The notes: generated by a model not told the origin, from the sequence alone. A DNA stretch of 64,000 nt from Pomphorhynchus laevis (GCA_012934845.2 WNNJ02001911.1:62001-126000), one strand, 5' to 3'. Positions 36,001-49,870 are shown, counted from the first letter of the stretch. Program-made: numbers and translations.

Positions 36001-37584
36001 GAAAGTTATAATGATCGACAACCTTATGCAAAATCATACATTAATAATTCCGAGCCTCAGAGAACAATCGATGATTGCTTTGACAAATCGGGAGAATATT
36101 CCAGCATCAATAGTCAATGCAACAATATTGATTCGAGGAAAATACGCACCAATGACGATACTTCTCGAAGCGAAGACCAAAGCGGTCAAAATAATATTAT
36201 CAACAATGAGATAGTACAAAAAATAAGCAAAAGCAAGAACGGTGAACTTGAATCAAAACATAGTGGAGAATCTAGAACTCCGATTGATGCACTATTTCGA
36301 GAACTGCACGTTGTTCGTGAACAACTTGAGCAGTTGAAAGGACCTCCTGAAAACGAACGCTTATATTGGTTCGAAAGCGGAATGGAACAAATGAAAGCTG
36401 AACTTAGACAGATAAGATCCAAATTAGACAACTGTATAATCACACGAAGAAATGACGACCACTCACATTTCGGTCACTTGCCTGCATCAGGAAACAATTG
36501 GGACTGCAATGAAACACAGAGAATCGTAAAAATAACGAGTTCTTTAAACTTAAAGCGAGAGTTCGACCAAAACACAATTCGGAATGAAGACACTTCTGCT
36601 TTAAATGATGTAGCGGGTGAGTACGAGAACGTAAATTATTTAAAAAAGGTAGGCAAATTGCCGACAGAGTGTGATGATTACCAGAAAGACGAGAAAGATT
36701 CAAGATTGAAATCATTTTTGAATAACAAACAGAAAATAAAACAAATTAATCAAAAATATGATCATCGAAATTCACCACATATAGTCGTAAGGGCACCGTT
36801 GGAGAAGAATAAACCATATGAACACCAATGTCGGCAAACACTACCGACATTAACTTTTAACGCATCTAACTCCGGAGAACCAGAAACACAACTATATAAT
36901 GGTTCAAGGTTTGAAAGCCACCAAATTGATAACAGAGAAGACGCACAACAACATCGACAAGCGCCAGATAGTTCATCGGCTCTCTCATTTCAGCAATTAC
37001 CATCAGTAGTGACGTCTCCATCGATTGTGCCGCCGTTATTACTACGTGAATCATCTCAATCTTATAATAACGACCAATTGTTACAAAAATCAGCAAACCA
37101 CTACTTAATTGATGATCAACAGCCAGCGCTAGCATCACAGCAAAACCAAGCTTCGAAAACCAGTCATCCGGTAAATGGCAATATACCGTTTATGACTCCA
37201 TTTTTTGCAAATAGACTAACAAACCCTATGTTCACGAATAACAATTCTCTTTTAGTAAATACGTTGGCGAACCAGTTCGGATTGTTGATAGACAGTCCTG
37301 AACTAATGACGATAGTGAACGATCAAAGTCGATATTTCTCTGGACGGCGAACATTTGCTAACATTATATGGAATATGAGCCCGGAAGAAGAGTCCATATT
37401 ACGAACAAAGTCCCCATCACCATCAATCAAATTGCAAATCTTTAATCCAGCAACAAATACAAGAAGACCGGTAGTAAAAGGCAATTTGCAAGTTAATGGG
37501 ATAATTGCAAAAAAGATTTCAAACTCACAATTTAAGAAACCTAATAAAAATGTTACATTTTCCATAGCAGAGCGCAGTCAGTAA
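33068..37584 (+). CDS. Unrecognised two-exon coding region, low-complexity protein with folded N-terminus
   Basis: Exon 33068-33236 follows TTTTAG and ends at a GTAATG donor. Exon 35153-37584 follows ATTAAG. One base from the first exon plus GT completes a Gly codon, and the frame runs on to TAA at 37582-37584. Earlier exons may exist; none was found. The first about 150 residues look folded: alternating hydrophobic strands, then RPHVAIVIRCSRSSLLVFVV and an amphipathic helix (NEVVESFHMMKNFARQ). This layout recalls the end of PTB/PH-like domains, which is inference only. A helical, coiled-coil-like stretch (about residues 370-425, including FRELHVVREQLEQLK) follows; most of the rest is Ser/Asn/Gln-rich and disordered. 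The long uninterrupted frame in AT-rich DNA argues strongly for a real gene. I do not recognise the protein. Confidence 0.85.
34100..34385. mobile_element. Inverted pair of SINE-related sequences (palindrome)
   Basis: Arms 34102-34235 and 34246-34380 are inverted copies around CGAAATGCT; the inner ends share CTGAACTCCTTGTCGCC. The sequences CCGAAACACGAAAT and AGCAGTAACA resemble the body of the SINEs at 15 and 60 kb, so this is a head-to-head pair of a related SINE or a foldback built from it. It lies in the 33236-35153 intron. Confidence 0.75.
34660..34857 (-). mobile_element. MITE-like element (same family as 50297-50517)
   Basis: The right end AATAAATAGCAGACGTTGTA (as read on the - strand) and the inner GGATTAGAGG, GCTATGTTATCA and TTTCGGCCCC match the 50 kb copy. 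The other end is more diverged. Confidence 0.7.
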
Positions 37585-38183
37585 CATTTTAATTTCTACT
37601 AACTAAATTCTCCGAATTTTCTTCCCTTTGTAATAGTGTTATTTTGCAAATAAGATTTGATTTGTCTAATACCTTCTTCAAAAGGTGACAACATTTTAGA
37701 AAATTTAGTTACTATTTGGTTTACTGACAAATAATTGACTGAACACAGTCAATAAAAGGCTGTGTAAAAGGCTTTTAGAGAAATAGCCTTAAAATCAAAA
37801 AATTACAGCGTAAATTCACAATATTTTAAATATTATATATAATATTTTAATATAAAATATTTAATATTTTAAATATTTAATATTTTAAATATTTAATATT
37901 TTAAATATTTAATATTTAATACTTCATATTTAATGAATAAATTATTTATTAGACTTTGCGCATCTCGTTTTAGACAAGTCATACAAGATAAAATTAATTA
38001 CAAAAAATGCATAAATTAAGCATATATATGATGTCTAAATAGTCTGAAATTCAACACACACATTAAATGCTGTCTCGATAATTTTTAAAGGAAGGTGAGA
38101 GAGTTGCAACGACACGAAGATATTCTGAATGGATGAATACTCCTTTATAACGTTTAATCGATTTAGCATCTAAAGATGCTTCA
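37585..38183. other. 3' flank of the 33-37.6 kb gene, AT-rich
   Basis: Several AATAAA-like hexamers (for example at about 37750) could end the transcript. TTTAATATTTTAAATA repeats fill 37830-37930. Confidence 0.5.
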
Positions 38184-38276
38184 GAGTAATTTTCTGAAGA
38201 TGCTAACAGTAGTTAGCAAAATATCAAAATAATTTCTTCTTTCAATTGACCTAGCTCCAATAATTATTTATAAATA
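38184..38276 (+). mobile_element. One-arm relative of the 4.3 kb foldback, with decayed hammerhead-like core
   Basis: TTTTCTGAAGATGCTAACAG, then TAGTTAGCAAAATATCAAAA and CCAATAATTATTTATAA match the 4.3 kb element. Stem II is GCTAAC-AGTA-GTTAGC, six perfect pairs (the 4.3 kb copy has GCTGAC, a paired change). Box 2 reads AAAA instead of GAAA, so the core is degraded. Stem I (TTTT/AAAA) is kept. Confidence 0.65.
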
Positions 38277-38439
38277 AAATTAAATTAGAAAGTATTTTTA
38301 TTAAAATAGCTGTAAAAATAAATATCAAAATAACTCAGCGATAAACGCTCATGCGTTATAATATAAATTTATAATTCAACTTTATATAATTAATAGATGC
38401 ATAAATAAAAAATGATTTTTTAAGTAAATAACCAATCAA

Positions 38440-39010
38440 GGAAATAACCCGAGTAATATAATACAACACATTGGTTCCAATAGTGTTACCAGCTTCTGGA
38501 GAATTGAGCTCGGATGTTTAAAAGAGTGTAGAAATTGACCAAGACTTATGCGAGGCTCCTGACTTTTCAATTCGAGAATGATACCATATATCGTAACCGT
38601 TGGACAATATCCGATTTGATATATTAATGGTTTCGTGGTGACCGTTTAGAGCGGACATTAAATGATACCTGCACTTTTTATACATTCACTCAATCTTATG
38701 TCAACCCAAGAATCTTGCATTCATATTCAAATATCATAAAAGCGGCAAGATAGTAAATACAAGGAAAGAAGTAGAGTAATGCAACAAATTTGTTCAAATA
38801 ATGTCACAAGCTTCCGGAACTTGTGGTACGGAACCTTATTTGCGTAAAGCGCTCAGTTTTAGTTTCCTTTAGAATGCCACTCAGCCTTAATTGTGTTAAG
38901 CGCTCAGCTTTAGTTTCATTGAGGACGCCAATATCGATCATCGCGTATCCGACACTATCACTTTACTTTCTCAAGCTATCGAAATTAAAGTTCCGATAGC
39001 TTTTATCATG
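38440..39010. repeat. Degenerate repeated unit, origin unknown
   Basis: The segment GAGTAATATAATACAACACA...GTTACCAGCTTCTGGAGAA recurs about 340 bases later as GAGTAATGCAACAAA...GTCACAAGCTTCCGGAACT. Two adjacent copies of AAGCGCTCAG-TTTAGTTTC also occur near 38860-38925. Composition is less AT-rich than the surroundings; no coding frame is supported. Confidence 0.5.
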
Positions 39011-40025
39011 AGCATTTATTTACAAACGAAATAGAAATACATTTTTCTTCACTGATTCAGTTCAAAAATTAAAATTTGAAAAGAATAGATCAAATCAATT
39101 ACTTCTCATTTATCCCAATAATGTGAATTTGAAGACTTTTTTTATTACAAATAAAAAATCATTTTTAGTTAACACTTTAAAAATCACTTTTAATTAAAAT
39201 CGCTTTTAATGAAAGCATTGAAAGATAAAGAAGCTCGATACATATAAAATAGAATAGAGCTGTCGGTCATATACGCATGTATATTTTTTATTGTAACTAT
39301 CATGCCGATAGAAAATGGCTAATTATGACAAGCCGATAAGTTGGATAAGCTGACTGCTTAATTTATAATTTCTTTATTTACAACATCTTTAGATGTTGTA
39401 AATAAATTAAAAATCAACCGAATAATGAACAGAATATTAATAAATATTTTATTTTGAAAATTTACGAAATATAATAATATTATATTATTTATATATTATT
39501 TAATATTATTTAATATTAAATAATATTAAATTTAATATAAAATTTCGAATATAAAAATCATTGTACAATTTATACAAACCGCAAAGATGTATTCTTATAA
39601 TAATATGAAAATTTGACAACATTATTAATTAAATAGATTCATTTAATTATTATTTAAATTAATAATCAATTTATTATATTATTAATTTAATTAAAAATAT
39701 ATTTATGAATATAAATTTTCAGAGGTGACCAGACACAACTACTTTTAATGCTAATCAAAATTCTTGCTATATGAAAAAGGACAGAACTAATTATCAATCT
39801 AAAATAGTAAATTAATAAGTTTTCATTTCATTTTATAAAATTATTTTTACTTTATTCACTATTATTTTATAAACTTCAATTACAATCAATTTTCTATAAA
39901 ATTAATCGTCAGGATTTTCATTAAGATTAAATTCTCAATAGTATATAATGTATAAAGTATAGTTACATGACAGAAAATATATTTTACAAAAAATCTAAAC
40001 TCGAAGTCATATTAAATAATACTTT

Positions 40026-43000
40026 TTAATGACCAATATCACTGTCATTTTGGATTTTCATATTTTCCATAATTTCAAGCTGGGCGGCTAAATTCTCACG
40101 TAATTTTCGAACGACGTCTTCCTGTTGTGCAATATCATTATCACTCACGATTAAACACTAAACAAAAAGTCATTACATGTAAATAAAATCTATACTTTTA
40201 AAAGTATAACAAATTACTAGATTTAAGGTATAATTTGTCGTGTATGTAACGCTTGCGCTGTGGAAGAATTTGCACTTCACTTTATAACCTATTTGATCTA
40301 TTTACTGATAAATCCACTTTCATCAAATTTATTCTTCAAATAATCAAATCAGCTATCTGAGTCTACGTATTTTATACTATTTTAAAAATATTATTTATAA
40401 AATAATAACGCATTGAATTCAGGCCAAGCAAGACGATTCGTGAAATCATAAATTCACAATCAAATCTAAATCATAGATAAAGTAAAGCTTGCAGATTATG
40501 CGATGCAAATGCTTTAAAGAGATGGGTCAGAGTAAATGCTTTTGAAATTCAAAAATAGATAAACTGATAAACCAATAATAAAGTCAAGGATGCGTTCTTT
40601 AAATGGTGGGGTTTTTGGTAAAATTGGGTGTAATGCTGAACAATAAACATATTTGTATTTACCATAAAAACGTTGAAAATTTTTGTTTCCATGGTAACAG
40701 ATCAAAGTGTGAATTCTTCCAGATTCAAAATAAAAACCAATTAATTAAATCAGGTTAGCTAACAGAGTCTATGTATTATATATTATTTATAAATTAAAAA
40801 TAATGCAAACTAAAATTCAAAAAATTAAATAAATAAAAGCGATTTATTTTTAGCATATCATCAAAGGTGAAATGAATTAGATAAGTGCATATCGCATGAA
40901 AAGACATATTTTCGGTAGAATGATTTTTATATAAAATAACTTTGAAAAGTAAAGGTAGGGTAATTTAATAAAAATAATTTAAGTTGAGTACAATATCGGA
41001 TCGTTACACCACAATCTTTGTATATGTATGGGTCCTTTTTTTATAATTTTTGCTTGATAAGGACGCTAAATAAGGACGCTAAATAAGGACGCTAAATAAG
41101 GACGCTAAATAAGGACGCTAAATAAGGACGCTAAATAAGGACGCTAAATAAGGACGCTAAATAAGGACGCTTGATAAGAACGTTAAAAAATTAACAAAAA
41201 TCGCCCTTTGGGTCGGTCGACGGATAAGTAAAACTGCGATAAGATACTATTATAATTCGTATTCTACGATAAGATTTGTGGATTTCAGAAAAATCAATCG
41301 AATTTCTTTCAGCCCTAAAGTATTCATATTATAATGTAATATCTTTAAAAAATTAAAACACGTTTTTGTGTAAAAGCCGTTATTAATTATTGCTGATTCA
41401 AAAATAACACTCAATTTGTTGTTCTCTTTTAAAAGTAAATGCATAATGGGAAATTAGATTTTGAATGTTAGCGACTGCGTTTTCCGTAGACTACGGCGAT
41501 TTTACTAAATAATGCAACTACAGTGTATACTCATCGAGCGCTGAATCGATGTCTTGCTATTTTCTTGCATGCGACCTTCGACGTATTCGTAGAATAGCTA
41601 ATCCGCACATATGCAGACAATATTTCCTCCATTCTATTCCCGTAACTGGACTATTTTCTTAGTAAACCAGTTAAGTCACCCAAATCCGTACTAAGCCCTT
41701 TTCAACTCGTTAATCACACAGCGGCTCGTATCCTATTACACCTTTGAAAATTCTATTACATTTCTCGCCATTTTGCTTTTTAATTGGCCTAGCATTTCTC
41801 AACACGTAACCACGCGCTTACAATTTCTTGATTATCGTCGTTTCCCTACATGCGACTTACCATCCTTTCTTAATTTCCTTCATACGACTCAGTCTATGTA
41901 TATTATCCAACTCTACAATTATGTTACACAGATGTCTTTGCCGTTCCTATATATTGCACTAATTTTGGCCTCTGCCCATACCACGTATACAATGTATTTA
42001 ATTTTAATTTTAAAATTGAAATTTAAAATAAAAGTCAATGTTTATGATTTGGCTATTAAATAACATACGATGTATAAGAATAAGGATTAGAGGTCATTTG
42101 GAGAAGCTGCTATGTTATTAGGTTTTATCTCCTATTTATCAGATATAAGTTATCAATTATATTGCTTTTCTTCATATAATAGTACTAATTTTAAATGTTA
42201 ATTATATCCGTAACTTACGTGACGAAGCTCTTCAGTGAGGTCTCACGTTACTCACGCTATATCTTTGACGCTTATAAGACGGTGTTTGTGACTTAAATTC
42301 CACTTTAAGGTATTTTTAGAATAAAGGAAAATGCAGATGTAGAGACATAAACAGAGATGCTTTGCGAGTCCGCGCACCACGTTAAATACCAAGGTAATAT
42401 ACCGCTCGAAATTTATAATGAATAATTTATAATTTATAAATTAATTAATAATTCATAATTTGTAATTTATTATATATACATTAATAGCATATTCAAATAA
42501 TAAAGTAACATTTTTAAATGCTTTTATCTTTATGGATTCAGATATTTTTCTTATTAATGCAACCGAATTTTATGTTTACACAACCATTCTATTAATTTGA
42601 TTTGTTTTATTAATTTTATTTTATGTAGAGTTTTTAGTTACGTTTATTCTTCAAATATTTTTTATAAATTATTCATATTTTGTTTTATTGATATTTTGAT
42701 ATATTTCACTCTCCCGTTAAAATTAATAATTAAAACATATGAGTGAACAATCAATATCAACTCCGTAATTTACGGTTTCACAATAAGGCTTGCAACTGGT
42801 CGTTCGTACATTCGTAACAGACACGATCGTGTAATATAAAATGCACATTAGTGAAAGCGCCAAAGATTATATTAAATATGATCAACAGTCAGTCCTTATC
42901 CGGCCAATCTCTCATTTAAACGAATAGTAAATAACCGGTAGCTGATGGCACGCTTTGACTACACAAAGTTAATCAGATGAAAGGCATGCTCCGCTTTGAA

Positions 43001-46000
43001 GTGATCATTGGGCGTGCTACGCCTGTTTCGTCCGGTTAGGCTTTCCCAGAGGATGATTTGCTAAAAGATAATATCAGCGGTCGTTATGGAGGATAGTTCG
43101 GTTAAAAACAGGTAAAATCAGTTCATATTTATTGTAAATTTAATTTTATTAATATTAAAATGATATAATTTAAGATATTATTTTAAATAACTGAGTTTGG
43201 AATATTAGAGCAGGATCAATAAAGCGCTAATTTGTTTCTATATTTTGCTAGATGCTGCCAGCATCATCGGAAACAAAACGTAATAGATCAGCATAAGTTA
43301 TTTCTTAGAAATGTGTTAATCAAAAATATAATCAAAAATCCACCGAAATTTAAGCTATAATGTTTGTGTATTGTTAATCTTTAAAAACGTTTTTTATAAA
43401 ATAATGACGTAAGTTTTTAAAAATTCGGCAATTTCAACAAAAATATTTTTACATATTTGTATAGTACCAAAAATACAGATAAGTAAGTTCAGAAAATATA
43501 AATTTTGTCATTCAATCTAAAAATTATAAAAAAATTATAATCAGATCAGCTTACTGAGTCTCGTATCTAAAAACAATGATAAATAAAATAGATAATTATA
43601 AATAAAACATAATAAAATTTACAAAATTTTATATAATTCATATTTACAAAGAATTATTTAAATGATTTTGAAGAAAGCCAATATCATTACATATTGTTGC
43701 AATTCTTAAAATTTCATTATTTAATGCATTATATTTTATATTATATGGTATGCATGAATGCTCATGCAAAAATATGTTTCTTGTAAATTTAAATATGTCA
43801 TCTTTACGATATAAATTAATAGTAGTTTTAGTTAATGTTAATTTAATGTTCATATCAAGATATACACTTCTTTATCATCAATATTGGTTTTGTTAAGAAT
43901 ATGGCTTTCTGGATAAATTTGTTGACTAATTGAATAAAAATTATTATATTTAATATACAGAGTTATATTATTAACTCTTTTTATAAAAGAGTTTTGAAAT
44001 AGTTTAAATTTATTCTTTATATTATTGTGTTGATTTATATATTTTACTATTTTCTGCTTGATGTTATTTTTATAGTAACCTAGTTTAAAATATGTATCTA
44101 TTAAATTATTTAAATGATTTTGAAGAAAGCCAATATCGTTACATATTGTTGCAATTCTTAAAATTTCATTATTTAATGTATTATATTTTATATTATATGG
44201 TATGCATGAATGCTCATGCAAAAATATGTTTCTTGTAAATTTAAATATGTCATCTTTACGATATAAATTAACAGTAGTTTTAGTTAATGTTAATTTAATG
44301 TTCATATCAAGATATACACTTCTTTATCATCAATATTGGTTTTGTTAAGAATATGGCTTTCTGGATAAATTTGTTGACTAATTGAATAAAAATTATTATA
44401 TTTAATATACAGAGTTATATTATTAACTCTTTTTATAAAAGAGTTTTGAAATAGTTTAAATTTATTCTTTATATTATTGTGTTAATTTAAATATATTTTA
44501 CTATTTTCTGCTTGATGTTATTTTTATAGTAACCTAGTTTAAAATATGTATCTATTAAATTATTTAAATGATTTTGAAGAAAGCCAATATCATTACATAT
44601 TGTTGCAATTCTTAAAATTTCATTATTTAATGTATTATATTTTATATTATATGGTATGCATGAATGCTCATGCAAAAATATGTTTCTTGTAAATTTAAAT
44701 ATGTCATCTTTACGATATAAATTAACAGTAGTTTTAGTTAATGTTAATTTAATGTTCATATCAAGATATACACTTCTTTATCATCAATATTGGTTTTGTT
44801 AAGAATATGGCTTTCTGGATAAATTTGTTGACTAATTGAATAAAAATTATTATATTTAATATACAGAGTTATATTATTAACTCTTTTTATAAAAGAGTTT
44901 TGAAATAGTTTAAATTTATTCTTTATATTATTGTGTTGATTTATATATTTTACTATTTTCTGCTTGATGTTATTTTTATAGTAACCTAGTTTAAAATATG
45001 TATCTATTAAATTATTTAAATGATTTTGAAGAAAGCCAATATCATTACATATTGTTGCAATTCTTAAAATTTCATTATTTAATGTATTATATTTTATATC
45101 ATATGGTATGCATGAATGCTCATGCAAAAATATGTTTGTTGTAAATTTAAATATGTCATCTTTACGATATAAATTAATAGTAGTTTTAGTTAATGTTATT
45201 TTAATGTTCATATCTAGATATACACCTTCTTTATCATTAATATTGGATACATTTCAAATGCTGATACATTTTAAAGAATTAAAATGTATCAAATTAAATT
45301 GATTTTTATTTTAAATTTAAAATTTTTATTTTAACTTGATATAAATTATATAAAAAATTAATTACTATTATTTATTATAAATTATTTATTCTAAATTATT
45401 TTGATATTTTACTAGTAACTACTACCATCTTCAGAGAGTCGGTGTTCTACATTTGATGTTAGAAAAAAATGAAATGGCTTTTTGGAAACATTTTATTCAA
45501 TAGCTTCTGCAGTTAAAAGCCTTTAAGGAAGAATGAAAATTATTAAAATGTAAAACACTATTCATCCACTGTAAATTCATTTGCACAAAATTCATTTGAA
45601 TTTACTAAAAGTAGTTTCAATTGATGTTGATTTAATGTTCATATCTAGATATACATCTTCTTTATCATTAATATCGGTTTTATTAAAATATGGATGCCTG
45701 GAATTAGGCTACTATTACCTCCCATTGAAAGACCTTTAAGTTTTCTAATAATTTACTTTTTAATAATTTTAATATAATCAATATATTTGTATTTACTTAA
45801 AAGTTGAAAAGTTGTTAGATAGGCGTTAGATTTATTATATATTCATAATTAAAAGTTAATTAATTTTTCTAACGCTTCTTCGATATCATCACAATTATAA
45901 TTTGTATAAAGTGTACTAAAATCCTATTTCTATTTCGAAAATTTATCTATTTTGTGTTCTAAAAATTCATTTGTGGAATTAATACTGAAATAGTGCTTTC

Positions 46001-49000
46001 TCCAAACAGCACTGACTACTGACACCCTCTTGTGAATATTGTTTTAAAACTAAGAAATGATTCCGTAGAAAGTAGTTTATAAGCAGTTTGGCAGCCACAA
46101 AAGTATCGATAAAATGATAACTAGTACCGTTTAGTCATTGTTTTGACTCATCAGTGCCGGTTACCTTCCACTGTTGGATTTATAGGAGGACCGGCAGACA
46201 ACATGAGTACTCCAGGCAGTACGAGGCAAGTCAAAATATAATTAGAGATAGAAGTATTGCAAACCTAATGTATTGCCTGACTGATGATATTTAGTGGTGA
46301 ATCATGTAAAGCCAATTAGGCTTGCAATACTTAGATTGAAAGCCATTATCTAGCTCTAAGTATGTTTTGACTCTCCTCGTACTGCTTACAGTACTCGTAT
46401 CGTTTGCTGGTTCGCCTCTAAATCAAGCATTGGGAGGTACCAAACTGATTAGTCAAAACAATGACGAAACGGTACTAGTTATTGTTTTGTCGTTTTTTTG
46501 TGGCTGTCTAACTGATCATAAATATGGGTATAGTTTTTTTTCGAACCAACCTTTATACCCTTTGTATCCATTATAGAACAGTGAATTGTAATAATTGTTT
46601 CTAAACTTAAATCACTACATTCGTATGTTGAGTTTATATTTAAATAACGTGCGAACAATTATCGAAGCATCAAGATATTTGTTATGTTTCGATTACCCTA
46701 CAATATTTTTTGAAATGTGCTTTAATTACTTTAAGTATTTTATTCATATAGACAGAAAGTGGTTTTAATGTACATTTAAACGCACTACATATGAACCTAG
46801 GTTTTATTGGATTTTTATGTAATTTTCGGATTCCAATATAATATAGGTATAGTTTTATTATCTGATTTAATTTTTATACCCTTTTTATCCATTATAGAAC
46901 AGTGACTTGAAATAATTGCTTCAAAACTCAACTCACTACGTTCATATGTTGTATTTACATTTAAATCATTAGAATTAACCTCTTTCATTAGTATATCATA
47001 ATATAGCTTTTTGCATATGAAGACAAAGTTATTACTAGTTTTATCAATAGTTGTTATTATATAGTTAGGCTTAAATTTAGTAAGTTTTGTATACATGTCT
47101 TTATTAATTTGATCTTTCCTTTTGTAATTGTTTGCAATTTTCATTTTATTTTTAATTAAATATATATGTTTTCTAAATGTTTATCTTTGATGTATTTAAG
47201 CTTTCGTTATTCTTACAAAATAAGAATAAGAATTTACCAAAGTAAGCATTTAGGTCATTATATAAACTAATTGTGAATTTAATTTTTATCGTTATTATTT
47301 AATCTTTATTTACATCCTTTTGATAACACTTTTCTTAATTAGTCATTTTCAATTAAATCTAGATTAGTAATACATTATTAAATATTTATTAAATATTTAA
47401 TAATATTTAAATATTTATTAATATATTATATTATAATATATTATTAAAATATTTATTTAATATTTATTTAATATTTATTAAATATTATTAGTAATACATA
47501 TCTTTCTTAATTTTAACTTTACTTTTATAATTGTTTTTATTTTTATTTTCTCTCTAATTTTATCTAATATAATTTATAATTTATCTAATATATAAGTTTT
47601 CCAAATGTTTATCTTTGATGTATTTAAGCTTTTACTATTAATCAGTTTACCAAAGTAAGCATTTAAGTCATTATATAACGAATTGTAAATTTTATTTTTA
47701 TTGTTATTATTTAATCTATATTTATACTCTTTTGATAGCATTTTTTAATTCATTGTTTTCGATTAATTTTAGATTATGAGTGCATATATGTTCATTTATT
47801 TTATCAAAATTAAAACTTGTGCAATTGCATTCAGTTTCTAGAATGCTTTTATCGTACGATATCGCTTTAATGTTCTTAATTTTAAATTATATTGTGTTAA
47901 ATTTTAAATTAGATTAAAGTATTCGTGGGAATAGGAGATTTTTTTCACATTTTAACAAAAAAATATTTTGAATATTTAATTATATGTGAATATATTTAAT
48001 TATATTAAATATAGTTATAAATTTAATTATATTAATTATAGTTATATATTTAATCATATATTTAATTATATTTATTTTATTATATATTATGTTATAATAT
48101 AATTAAATAAGTGGATATATATGAAAATAATTGAAATTTTTTTTACAAATTTTGATCGTGTTAGTTATTACAATTTATTTGTCACCGATTTTTTACTTTT
48201 TGCAAATTTATAAAAATAAAAGCAAGCCAAATAAATAATGACTTCTGTTTTGGTAGAAACCAATTGTCAATTATTATGGAATAAAATATGTCATCTTACG
48301 AAGTTTCCAATACTCGCAGAGTGAATCAAATATTTGAATTAAATATAAATTCTAAAAAAATATAATATTACAATAATGTTTAAAATATAAAAATTTTAAA
48401 AATTTTAATTTTAATAATAAAGTCAGCAACATCAGTATTGATTAATTAGCAATACCTTCATTAATGGCTGATTTCGATCAAGCATATCATAATTCTCATT
48501 AAACTGACCAACAATTGCATGATGCTGCCAGTTTTGGTGTAGAGAGGAAATTAAACTGAGATATATCCCATTTATTTCGTCAGTGCTTAGGCTGTGACCT
48601 ATTAAAATAAGAAACAAAATTTTCCAAAACGAAACCACTTCAACACTAAAAGGAACATTTATAATCTAAAATCAGATTTTGGTGTACGATTTTGTATGGT
48701 TTTTAGCGGGTCCTTCTTAACAAATCGCAACTCTGTTATTAAATTATATATTGTATAATTTAATATATTTTATATTGTGTTTATTTATATTTGATTAATA
48801 ATTTCACAAATATTCAATTAAACAATGAAAGCAACAGACGAGTGAAATGATCACCAGCTCACAAAATAAAATTAAAATGTAAGTGTTAAATCAGCAGCTA
48901 ATGAAAACCGCAATGTAAACGTACTGTTTCCTGACCTGTAACATTATCAAGGGCCACTGTAAATAAAGTAGCAAACTTAAACGTTAAATCAAAACTAGAA

Positions 49001-49815
49001 GACTAGTTTATTGATCGAAATTTGTTCATATTGAAGACTGGTTATTCCTATATAAACAAAGGTTTAGTTTAAAATTAAAAATTATTTAAATTGAATTTCT
49101 ACAGTAGTGGAAATCTAATCCAATTTGAATACAGAGTGGTGTAATTAAAATTTCAACGGAAACAGTTATTTTAAAAAACATAAAAGTTAAATATAGTGCA
49201 TAAAATTATATTATAATCAAGCACAGTCAATAAATTCACAACAGTTGAAAAGTGTCAAAAACAAGATTGAAAAGAAGGTATTAGCAATACCTTCATTAAT
49301 GGCTGATTTCGATCAAGCATATCATAATTCTCATTGAACTGACCAACAATTGCATGATGATGCCAGTTTTGGTGAAGAGAGGAAACTATTTATTGACGCA
49401 TGATAAAAAAAGATGATGCAAAACTTATTTTTAAGAAAGTATAGAAAAATGCACTGCATCACGTATATGCTCATGTTACGCATCTGCAGTAATATGTTAG
49501 ATCCTAATATGTATCTCTTACTGTTAGAGATAATAGAGATGTATGATATAATGAGAATGTAATTTAAACTAAATTTGACTTACCTACAAGTTTGTCAGCT
49601 AAAGGAGTTGTTTTTTCTTTTTGCAAAGATGATGAATCCGGTCGCAGTAATCGCAAAACAAAATCGAGCCTCTTCTCCCATAGCATCTTAACGTAAAGTA
49701 TTTAAACTTTATTACTATTCGATTCGCAAAAAAAACAGTATTGATCTACTAAACATATTTAATGTATATTTATTATATAAAATTTTTATTTAATAATTTA
49801 ATAATAATATATATA

Positions 49816-49870
<55 letters not shown>

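Noticed and set aside
41773-42063. 96-codon + strand open frame
   Set aside because: Hydrophobic AT-driven composition, no start context, inside the MBD2/3 intron and partly in a MITE fragment.
42770-43110. Possible structural RNA gene in the less AT-rich patch
   Set aside because: No tRNA arms, no A/B boxes in the right spacing, and no snRNA motif could be recognised.
45108-45302. 64-codon + strand frame opposite the PLE array
   Set aside because: Complement of PLE coding sequence, not a gene.
48456-48597. Reading the longer exon at 48.45 kb (LSTDEINGIYLSLIS...) as the genuine MBD2/3 exon
   Set aside because: Its splice phases do not fit the preceding exon; the copy at 49291-49385 fits exactly on both sides.
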